Positions 41,553-47,495 of a stretch of 64,000 bases of DNA are shown piece after piece (positions within the stretch are counted from its first letter, which is position 1; every line of letters starts with the position of its first letter). The translations under genes and the position numbers were made by a program. This DNA comes from a bacterium. GTDB lineage: Bacteria > Desulfobacterota > Binatia > HRBIN30 > CADEER01. The stretch covers positions 338,286-402,285 of the forward strand of contig JAHBUY010000007.1 in assembly GCA_019637795.1 (NCBI GenBank), read 5' to 3'. The notes beneath the pieces are model-generated. The model was given only the letters and a program-made list of their open reading frames with translations. It ran no database searches and was not told where the DNA came from.

Positions 41553-41748
41553 CCGGCGTGTACGACTTCAGGAAGTCGTCCAGCCGCCGGAACTTGAGCG
41601 GTCGCCGCCGCATGGCCTCGAGGGCGCGCAGGTCGTGCGCGTCCTCGGCCCGCTCGAGCAGCTCGCGATAGTGCTCGATGTCGAGGATGACCGCCGCGGG
41701 CTTGCCGTCGCGGAGCACGATCTCCGGCGCCTTGCGCTTCGTCTTCAT
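41545..41748 (-). CDS. antitoxin of the RelE-type module (Phd/YefM-like)
   Basis: A 67-residue protein starting at 41746-41748 behind AAGGAAA: MKTKRKAPEIVLRDGKPAAV, ILDIEHYRELLERAEDAHDL, and a charged tail RRPLKFRRLDDFLKSYTPDA. The V-I-L-D-I-E-H-Y-R-E-L-L-E segment is the Phd/YefM core. It precedes and overlaps the toxin. Both genes sit inside the spacer between the DGR template repeat and the reverse transcriptase. Confidence 0.82.
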   Translation of the reverse strand: MKTKRKAPEIVLRDGKPAAVILDIEHYRELLERAEDAHDLRALEAMRRRPLKFRRLDDFLKSYTPDA

Positions 41749-41916
41749 GTTTCCTTGCTCCCTGGACCGGCCACGATCCCACCATACCGCGCCATGGGGC
41801 GCCCCCCAAGGCAGCGCGAGGGGTTTCAGCGCCGGGCGGCGGGAGGCCAGCCTCCCGCCGCACCGGACACGGGGCCGCGCCCCGCCGGCCAGTGCCAGCG
41901 GGGCGATTCGACGGAC

Positions 41917-42060
41917 CATGAGCCGCCGCGGACGGCACGAACATAGAAGGTATTGCTCTTATTGTTCGCGTTCACGTTGCCGTCGTTGAAGTTCACGTTC
42001 CACGCGTTGGTCGGATTGTTCTGGTAGGTAGTAGACGACCAGTAGTTGTTCGACTGCGTG
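41917..42060 (-). repeat. DGR template repeat (TR)
   Basis: A 144-bp segment, 87 percent identical to 42721-42864. Read on the minus strand it is rich in AAC/AAT codons and would encode a target tail full of Asn (SNNYWSSTTYQNNPTNAWNV, then NFNDGNVNANNKSNTFY). Of the 18 differences from the variable repeat, 16 fall on template adenines of this strand, with outcomes G, C and T. It lies between avd and the reverse transcriptase, as expected for a DGR template. The open frame across it is not a gene. Confidence 0.93.
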
Positions 42061-42232
42061 GCCCTCGCCGCTTGTTCCCGCGCGCCGCCGAACGGCGCGG
42101 CGGCCGGACCCGGACGCCTGGCCCAGCCGCGGCCGGGGAAGGCGCCCTTGTGCCTCGGCCCCGCTACGGGGCTCCGGCGTTGACCGGCGGGCAGCCGATG
42201 CCGAGGCCGCCGGTGGACGAGGGACCTCATGA

Positions 42233-42637
42233 TCATGGCACGCTCGGCTCCGCTATCTCGTCGAGAATCACGCGCCGATTCTGGCCACGGCCCCGTTGTT
42301 GGCTCTTCAGCCAACCTTCATTCTGCCTGGCGATGTCGGTCACCAGGCGGATGGCGTGCTCGAAGGACTTGAAGGTGGGCAGCGCCTGCGCGTCGTGGCA
42401 CAGGCGCAGCACCACTTTCAGCTCCTCCACCTCTTCCCGCACCTGCAGCAGTACGCGCCCCTTCTCGCGCCGGGCGTTGGCGCGCACGATGAGCTTCAGC
42501 ACCCGCCGCGCCCCGTCGCGCAGATCCTGCCCGAGCGAGTACTTGTGGTAGCGTGAGAAGCCGCGCACGAGCTGCTCGAAGTACAGGCACAGCTCGTACG
42601 CCGCCTTGTAGATCGGCAGATGTTCGGTCTGCGCCAT
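42233..42637 (-). CDS. avd: DGR accessory variability protein (Avd, four-helix bundle)
   Basis: A 134-residue basic all-helical protein: LPIYKAAYELCLYFEQLVRG, FSRYHKYSLGQDLRDGARRV, LKLIVRANARREKGRVLLQV, REEVEELKVVLRLCHDAQAL. The K-Y-S-L-G-Q-D-L-R-D block and four-helix pattern match Avd / S23-type four-helix proteins, which form a pentameric barrel that binds the reverse transcriptase and template RNA. It lies between the target gene and the template repeat, the standard position. The C-terminal basic tail (LKSQQRGRGQNRRVI) may contact RNA. Confidence 0.88.
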   Translation of the reverse strand: MAQTEHLPIYKAAYELCLYFEQLVRGFSRYHKYSLGQDLRDGARRVLKLIVRANARREKGRVLLQVREEVEELKVVLRLCHDAQALPTFKSFEHAIRLVTDIARQNEGWLKSQQRGRGQNRRVILDEIAEPSVP

Positions 42638-42719
42638 GGCGCGAAAGCGTCCTCGCTGGGGGCTCCGCCCCCAGACCCCCGAATCAAATAATCAAAGTCT
42701 CAAAGAGCCAAATGATCGA

Positions 42720-44165
42720 TCATGAGCCGCCGCGGACGGCACGACCATAGAAGGTCCCGCTCTTATTGGTCGCGCTCACGCCGCCGTCGTTGAAGCCCAC
42801 GTCCCACGCGTAGGCCGGATTGGACTGGTAGGTAGTAGACGACCAGTAGAGGTCCGACTGCGTGCAGCTGCACGTCGCCGTCGTGCAGGCTGCAGCGCAA
42901 CTCGTATTGAACGTCGGGTCGATCGCCGGACTGACGCGGCCGTGGTCCGCCAGCGTGAAGAGCTCAAACGAGTTCGGCAGCCGCCAGTCCGTCTGCCCGG
43001 CGAAGGCCGTGCAGCTCCCCGTGCCGGCCCCACTGCAGCACGCGTCCGGGTTGTTCAACGCGATGCAGCCGGCCACGTTGCCGTTGAGCACCTGGATCTT
43101 CTTGAACGCGTTGTACCAGGTGAAGGTCGCGCTGAAGTCGTGGATGCCGTTGGCGTTGTTGTCGTCGAGCTTCTCCCACACCAGGCCGGTCCGGTTGTCG
43201 GTGATCGTGCCGTTGGCGTTCACCGTGTAGCTGCGCGTCTGGCCCTTCAGCGTCGTCCCGTCCTGCCCCGACGGCGAGCCCGGACACGCCCCGAGGGTGC
43301 CCCCGCCCTGGTCGCACTGCGTCTGTCCCGTGCGCAGCGGCTGGCTTGGCAGGACGGTGCCGGTCACCCCGAAGATGTCCACGCCGCTCTTGATGTTTCC
43401 GGCCACCAGGTCAGTATCGCCAGCCACCGTTCCCGTGCCGTCGTGGTAGCCCTGGCTGATCGCCACCGGCGCGGTCCCCGGCGTCACGTTCTGCTGCCCG
43501 ATGTTCGCCATGCTACCCGTCAGCCCGATGCCGGCCCCACTCGAAAACGTCTTCCCGCTCAGCACGTCACCTTGCGCCGCCGTGCCGGCGTTGACCGTCG
43601 TCAGGCTGCTGGAGCAGCTCGTCAGGCTGGCATTGCACGTGCCAAGGTTCGTGTTGCAGGTGCCCAGATCCCCGGTGCACGTGCTCAGGTTCCCGTTGCA
43701 CGTCGTCAGGCTCGCCGTGGTCGCGGTCAGAGTGGTGTTGCAGGTGGCAAGGTTGGTGTTGGAGGTCCCCAGGCTGCCGTTGCACGTGCCCAGGCTGGCG
43801 TTGCAGGTCGCCAGGTCCCCAGAGCAGTCCGGCAGCGGCCCACCGGCCAGCGCGGTCGCCACGTCGTCGCTGCACTGCGTGAGGAACGCCTGGATCTGCG
43901 CCTGCGTAGCGCCCGCCGGGCACTGCCCCATGCCGTTGGTGTCCGCCTGATTGAACTTGGCCGCGAAGGAGTCATCGCACTTGCCGTAGTCCGGCGTCGT
44001 CGCCGTCTTCACCGCCTTGGCCTCGGCCTTCAGCCGGCAGAAGCTGTACTTGCCCGACGTCTTCAGCTCGCTCGACTGGCACTTCTCGGCATCGCTGACC
44101 GCCCCGGCCCTCCCCGCCGCCAGTAGCAGCGCCGCTGCCGCCACCAGCACTCTCGTGATCGTCAT
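42720..44165 (-). CDS. DGR target protein: secreted, Cys-heptad stalk, DUF1566/C-type-lectin-like tail
   Basis: A 481-residue exported protein. Start at 44163-44165 behind GGGAGGGGAC, with signal peptide MTITRVLVAAAALLLAAGRA. A Cys-containing N-terminal domain (EKCQSSELKTSGKYSFCRLK) resembles that of the protein at 56852-58285. Residues of about 122-190 are heptads of L-x-T-C-N-x-x type (LATCNASLGTCNGSLGTSNT). After a GVDIFGVTGTV-type repeat comes a DUF1566 domain (TDNRTGLVWEKLDDNN, WRLPNSFELFTLADHG). The last 48 codons are the variable repeat and end ...YWSSTTYQSNPAYAWDVGFN through AVRGGS and a stop. The diversified tail would sit on a long stalk at the cell surface. The ligand is unknown. 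Confidence 0.9.
   Translation of the reverse strand: MTITRVLVAAAALLLAAGRAGAVSDAEKCQSSELKTSGKYSFCRLKAEAKAVKTATTPDYGKCDDSFAAKFNQADTNGMGQCPAGATQAQIQAFLTQCSDDVATALAGGPLPDCSGDLATCNASLGTCNGSLGTSNTNLATCNTTLTATTASLTTCNGNLSTCTGDLGTCNTNLGTCNASLTSCSSSLTTVNAGTAAQGDVLSGKTFSSGAGIGLTGSMANIGQQNVTPGTAPVAISQGYHDGTGTVAGDTDLVAGNIKSGVDIFGVTGTVLPSQPLRTGQTQCDQGGGTLGACPGSPSGQDGTTLKGQTRSYTVNANGTITDNRTGLVWEKLDDNNANGIHDFSATFTWYNAFKKIQVLNGNVAGCIALNNPDACCSGAGTGSCTAFAGQTDWRLPNSFELFTLADHGRVSPAIDPTFNTSCAAACTTATCSCTQSDLYWSSTTYQSNPAYAWDVGFNDGGVSATNKSGTFYGRAVRGGS
42721..42864 (-). repeat. DGR variable repeat (VR) in the target gene
   Basis: The 144-bp copy aligned without gaps to 41917-42060. Changed plus-strand positions include 42745, 42756-42758, 42769, 42775, 42781-42782, 42796-42797, 42803, 42812, 42815, 42823-42824, 42850-42851 and 42854. 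On the coding strand these give 12 amino-acid changes, ten of them at Asn codons (to D, L, S, Y, D, G, G, S, T, G), plus T to A and V to G. The invariant GC-rich end at 42721-42744 is the likely initiation-of-mutagenic-homing site. Confidence 0.93.
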
Positions 44166-44496
44166 GTCCCCTCCCGCTGACGCCCGTCCGACCCGGTCCC
44201 CCCATGGGACGCCGCGGCAGGCAGCATCTCGCGCCTGCCATATCCGCAGCGCATTATTCAAGTAGTACATTAGCGTCTGCCGCGGCGATCTCCTGGAGGG
44301 CGCCGTTCCCTTCCCTATTGGCAACCTCGTCGCGATGAGCCGGAACCGCCGCCAACCATGTCAGGCGAGCCGCCATCGAGCAGCACCGAGTCCGAGGCGC
44401 TGCGGGAGACCGACGAGGGCGTCGAGGTGTGTCGGCGATGCGCCATCGTCCGGGAAGGCCGTTGGAGCAATCGTCCTGGGAGGCCCTTGGAGCATA
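44166..44496. other. intergenic region upstream of the DGR target gene
   Basis: This 331-bp region should contain the minus-strand promoter of the target gene and the plus-strand leader of the DUF433 remnant. An AT-richer patch (about 44245-44275, with ATTATTCAAGTAGTACATT) is the best place for promoter elements. I cannot fix -35 and -10 boxes. Confidence 0.35.
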
Positions 44497-44729
44497 ATGA
44501 TGACGGTCGCGCGCATCACCGTCGACCCGGCCCGCATGGACGGCGCCCCTGCATCCGTGGCCTGCGCATCCCGGTGGCCACGGTGCTGGACATGGTCGCC
44601 GACGGAATGACCGAGCCGGAGATCCTCGCCGCGTACCCCGACCTCGAGGCCGACGACATCCGCGAGGGGCTGCGGGATGCCGCGCTGGCCGTTTGCGAGC
44701 GTGAGGTGCCACGCGTGAAGGCCGGGGGA
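44497..44729 (+). pseudogene. frameshifted DUF433 antitoxin gene
   Basis: From the ATG at 44497 the product reads MMTVARITVDPARMDGAP and then leaves the family. In the next frame DUF433 resumes as IRGLRIPVATVLDMVADGMT, then EPEILAAYPDLEADDIREGL and REVPRVKAG. The break is at the CCCC run at 44546-44549, where one C is missing relative to the intact copy at 38654 (APCIRG). It has no functional toxin partner following it. The original stop is also lost. Confidence 0.8.
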
Positions 44730-44757
44730 GATTCCGATATCGGCCGCGCCGGCGGTG

Positions 44758-45162
44758 TCAGTAACTGCGTACCGCGAGTCCGGGTACGCGGTCGAAGTGC
44801 CGGACGTTGCGCGTCAGCACCGTCGCGCCGTCGACCAACGCCGCTGCCGCGATCAAGACGTCCATGGTGCCGATGGAACGCCCGGAGCCGTTCAGCACCT
44901 TCACCAGCCGTGCATACACCGGCGGCAAGCGATTGTCTGGATAGCTCACGACGAGTCCCTGACACAGCCGCCGTACGCGTTGGCGCTCCACCGCCGGCTG
45001 CCGGGCCCCCTCTGCACCGACCAACAGTTCGCACAGCGCGTGTAGCCCGACACGGACCTCTTCGCCCGCCAGCGAAGCGAGCAGCGCCGTTGCGGGACCA
45101 GCCTTGCCCCGCCGGCTCTCGCGCAGGAGATCGACGAGAAACGAGGTGTCGGCGTGGATCAC
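44758..45162 (-). CDS. vapC: VapC-type PIN-domain ribonuclease toxin
   Basis: A 134-residue PIN protein: MIHADTSFLVDLLRES (first Asp), LHALCELLVGAEGAR (Glu), and GTMDVLIAAAALVDGATVLT followed by RNVRHFDRVPGL (third acidic site and the T-R-N-x-x-H-F-x-R block). It overlaps the antitoxin stop by 4 bases. VapC toxins cleave tRNA or rRNA. Confidence 0.92.
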   Translation of the reverse strand: MIHADTSFLVDLLRESRRGKAGPATALLASLAGEEVRVGLHALCELLVGAEGARQPAVERQRVRRLCQGLVVSYPDNRLPPVYARLVKVLNGSGRSIGTMDVLIAAAALVDGATVLTRNVRHFDRVPGLAVRSY

Positions 45163-45392
45163 AATCGGACGCGGCGCGGGCGACTGCGGCGCCGCGCCTT
45201 CACCTGCTCGTCGATCGCATCAAGCGTCGCTTCCGACAAGCGCGTCCGCTGCGCGAGCTTCAGCAGGTCCGCTCCCGTCATCTTGCGGCCGAGGCGCTGC
45301 TTGATCGTCTGCGAGAAGGATTCGCCCGGCCGCTTGCAGCGCGAGAGGATCTCGTAGGCCTCGAGGTCGATCGTGATCGTCTTGACCGCCAT
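45159..45392 (-). CDS. vapB: VapB-type antitoxin
   Basis: A 77-residue protein starting MAVKTITIDLEAYEILSRCK, a ribbon-helix-helix beginning, followed by GESFSQTIKQRLGRKMTGAD and a basic C-terminal tail. It is placed directly before and overlapping VapC. The ATG at 45390-45392 is preferred to the GTG five codons upstream. GTGCATGG/GTGCAT repeats just upstream could be operator half-sites. Confidence 0.82.
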   Translation of the reverse strand: MAVKTITIDLEAYEILSRCKRPGESFSQTIKQRLGRKMTGADLLKLAQRTRLSEATLDAIDEQVKARRRSRPRRVRL

Positions 45393-45757
45393 GCACTGAC
45401 CATGCACTTACAATCGCCCGTCGGTCAACAGCCGGGAACGCCAGCGAGCGCGCGCCCAGCCGCCCGGCCTGCGGCCTGGCTCGGCCTGGTCGAGCCGCTC
45501 CGGCCGTTCCTTGATACGGATTCTGACGCGGAGAGCCCACACCAGTGACACCGCGCGTGCGGTCATTGGTCGGCGGCTGAAACCCCTTGTGGAGGAAGGC
45601 GTCCCCGACGGGATTTGAACCAAGCTGAAAGCTTGAAAACAAAGGGCTTTGTGCGCCGCGATGTGTCCCAAATGGCCCCGATTCGGGGCAGTTTGAACAC
45701 CGGTGTTCAACTCGCGACAAGATCCGTGCAGGCAGGGCTTACATCCCGCGCCCGTCG
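45393..45757. other. intergenic region at the left side of the mobile element
   Basis: No gene is supported. It contains TCCCCGACGGGATTTGAAC (45602-45620), the exact partner of 39339-39357, and CAGTTTGAACACC (45689-45701), the partner of 38457-38469. These repeats and the change from toxin-antitoxin genes to ParA-type genes make this a plausible element boundary. Confidence 0.4.
45676..45710 (-). terminator. two adjacent hairpins downstream of the ParA/RHH pair
   Basis: CCCCGATTCGGGG (45676-45688) and the 18-bp perfect palindrome TTGAACACCGGTGTTCAA (45693-45710) follow the stop of the minus-strand RHH gene at 45758 by about 50 bases. They are the likely end of the parA transcript. The palindrome could instead be a protein-binding or attachment site. 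Confidence 0.4.
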
Positions 45758-45991
45758 TCAGCCGGTGCTTTCTTTGTAGTGATTGAAGGCTCGCTGCACG
45801 AGTTCGACCATGCTCATCCCATGGCGCACCGCGTACAGCTTGAACTCCTGGTGGAACGCGATCGGGACGCGAACATTGAGCGAGTGAATCTCGCCGGGGA
45901 CGGGCTTCGTCAGGTTCTGGCTGGCACGAGCCGCCGGCGGCGGTTCTCCCTTGGTCGTGCGTGCCGGTGGCTGCTTGACCGTCGTCACCAT
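45758..45991 (-). CDS. small ribbon-helix-helix partner of ParA
   Basis: A 77-residue protein. The disordered basic N-terminus (TTVKQPPARTTKGEPPPAAR) precedes a ribbon-helix-helix (IHSLNVRVPIAFHQEFKLYA, VRHGMSMVELVQRAFNHYKE). This is the layout of small centromere-binding proteins such as ParG/ParR-like or VirC2-like factors. It starts 4 bases after the ParA stop, so the two are one operon. Confidence 0.75.
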   Translation of the reverse strand: MVTTVKQPPARTTKGEPPPAARASQNLTKPVPGEIHSLNVRVPIAFHQEFKLYAVRHGMSMVELVQRAFNHYKESTG

Positions 45992-45995
45992 CGGA

Positions 45996-46652
45996 TTACG
46001 CCGCTCCTTGCAGCTCGGTCAGCTTGTCGATGCGATTGATGATGGCCTGGGCGAGCTCCTCGGCACGCTGATTCAGGCTTCGAAAGGGCGTCTCCGTCAG
46101 GGTGCGCCCCAGATCGAAGGCGCGGCGGTACGCCGTGCGCTCCGGGATGCCGCCGGGCAGAACATAGTACCCTGCCCGCTTGATGTAGTCTCGGGCCTCC
46201 TCGAGTTCGGCCGCGCTGTCGCCAACCTTGAGGAGCGCAATGGCGATCTTGCCAGCGTCGACCCGGTTCTTCGTCAGTTCATGCGCCAGCCGCACGGTCG
46301 GCTCCAGATCATCGAGGGCCAGGCCGGTAGGCAAAATCAGGAAGTGACTGACGCGGGCGACCTCGAGTGTCGCCGCCGTGGCGTGGGGCGCACCGTCAAA
46401 GATGACCAGGTCGTAATGGCCGGCGACCTTACGCGCATCTGCAACCGAAGCGAACTGCTCGACGGCGACTTGCGGGTCCGCGCCGTTGTTGAGCCGCCTC
46501 GACTGCCATTTGAAGCTCGTGGATTGCGACAGATCGAGGTCCGCGATTTTGACGTTCCAACCACCCGCCGCATACTCGCGGGCGATGATCCGGGCCAGGG
46601 TGCTCTTCCCTACCCCGCCCTTCTGCGACACGACGCCGATCAGCAATCCCAT
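45996..46652 (-). CDS. parA: ParA-family partition ATPase
   Basis: A 218-residue deviant Walker ATPase: MGLLIGVVSQKGGVGKSTLA (KGGVGKST at 11-18, with the signature Lys), VKIADLDLSQSTSFKW (switch I), and YDLVIFDGAPHATAATLEVA (Walker B). The short form without an N-terminal DNA-binding domain is the ParA-Ib/VirC1 type, which works with a small RHH partner. An upstream alternative start adds 11 residues. The promoter at 46717-46744 reads into it. It would maintain the element or assist transfer. Confidence 0.9.
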   Translation of the reverse strand: MGLLIGVVSQKGGVGKSTLARIIAREYAAGGWNVKIADLDLSQSTSFKWQSRRLNNGADPQVAVEQFASVADARKVAGHYDLVIFDGAPHATAATLEVARVSHFLILPTGLALDDLEPTVRLAHELTKNRVDAGKIAIALLKVGDSAAELEEARDYIKRAGYYVLPGGIPERTAYRRAFDLGRTLTETPFRSLNQRAEELAQAIINRIDKLTELQGAA

Positions 46653-46716
46653 CCACCAGCCCCCCGAGCGCTTCCTTGCGTGCATGACCGCAAGCGTTCT
46701 TGGACGAAAGCGCGCT

Positions 46717-46744
46717 ATTATACCGGATATCTATATTGTTGCAA
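46717..46744 (-). promoter_or_regulatory. sigma70-type promoter of parA
   Basis: On the minus strand TTGCAA (46744-46739) and TATAAT (46722-46717) are separated by 16 bases. They lie about 65 bases upstream of the ParA ATG. TGCGTGCATG motifs at 46677-46686 and 46772-46782 flank it and may be binding sites for the RHH partner. Confidence 0.65.
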
Positions 46745-46856
46745 CACACAATAGCCGCAGCATCTCCACCGTGCGTGCATGCTGCAGTGCTGACAAGCGA
46801 GCATGAACGCGTACAAGCGGGACGAGGGTGGACCGAAGCCCACCCTGCCTGGCCGC

Positions 46857-47069
46857 TTATGCGGCCTGTTCCTGCGGCTTAGCCTTCGGCGTCCTGAGGC
46901 TAATCCGGCCGGACGCAACCGGGACCAGATCAAGCTGGAGCGTATAGCCCTCGCTATCCTTGTGCTTCCATGCGGCCCCGATCCGGGTCCAGAACCCCTC
47001 TTTGCCATCCTCGCCGTCGCGCACGTGGTAGGCGATGAAGGCTGGGGAATTCTTCTCTGTCTGAAACAT
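46857..47069 (-). CDS. small conserved protein of conjugative/integrative elements
   Basis: A 70-residue protein: SPAFIAYHVRDGEDGKEGFW, TRIGAAWKHKDSEGYTLQLD and LVPVASGRISLRTPK. Short proteins with the F-W-x-x-I-G-A-A-W-x-H-x-D-x-x-G-x-x-x-x-L-x-x-x-P pattern recur in plasmids and integrative elements next to relaxase and transfer genes. Their function is unknown. AGGAGAACACC lies at the right place upstream of the ATG. Confidence 0.75.
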   Translation of the reverse strand: MFQTEKNSPAFIAYHVRDGEDGKEGFWTRIGAAWKHKDSEGYTLQLDLVPVASGRISLRTPKAKPQEQAA

Positions 47070-47495
47070 GGTGTTCTCCTTTCATGGTTGGTTTCGGATG
47101 CGCGGGACACAGCAAAGGCGAAGAAGCCGCCGGCTCATGGCCAACACGGACGCTTGGAGCGGGCCGGCCATTGATCCAGCGGCGCGCCTGGCGACACGCG
47201 AAGCCTAACGAGACCAACCGGAAAGGGGAACGAGAATCGGGAGGAGGGGTCCCATTGACGAATCCACTCCGAGGGGAACGGCGCAGGCCGGCAACGAGCC
47301 AGGCGGCCGTGGCGGGGCTTGCGCGGGGGAACGCGTGCATGCATGCACGCAAAGAAGCCGCTGCTCTCCGAGCGAACCAGCCGCTCAAGCAATTCGCCTC
47401 GTCAACTATTCTCAGCCAAGCGTATCCGAGATGCGTGGAGCTCCACACGCAATCGTGATAGACGACTGCGCACTTTTTCGAACCACGTTGATGAT
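47070..47495. other. non-coding region with an 18-bp palindrome
   Basis: There is no gene in these 426 bases. GCGTGCATGCATGCACGC at 47333-47350 is a perfect palindrome. Its half-site GCGTGCATG also occurs at 46678 and 46773 around the parA promoter. It may be a partition or regulator site, or part of the element's replication or transfer region. The end holds the leader of the TrlF-type gene. Confidence 0.4.

Noticed and set aside
41826..42314. Open reading frame of 162 codons across the template repeat
   Set aside because: It only mirrors the coding frame of the target gene tail through the template repeat. Its flanks are low-complexity and have no ribosome site. Template repeats are non-coding.
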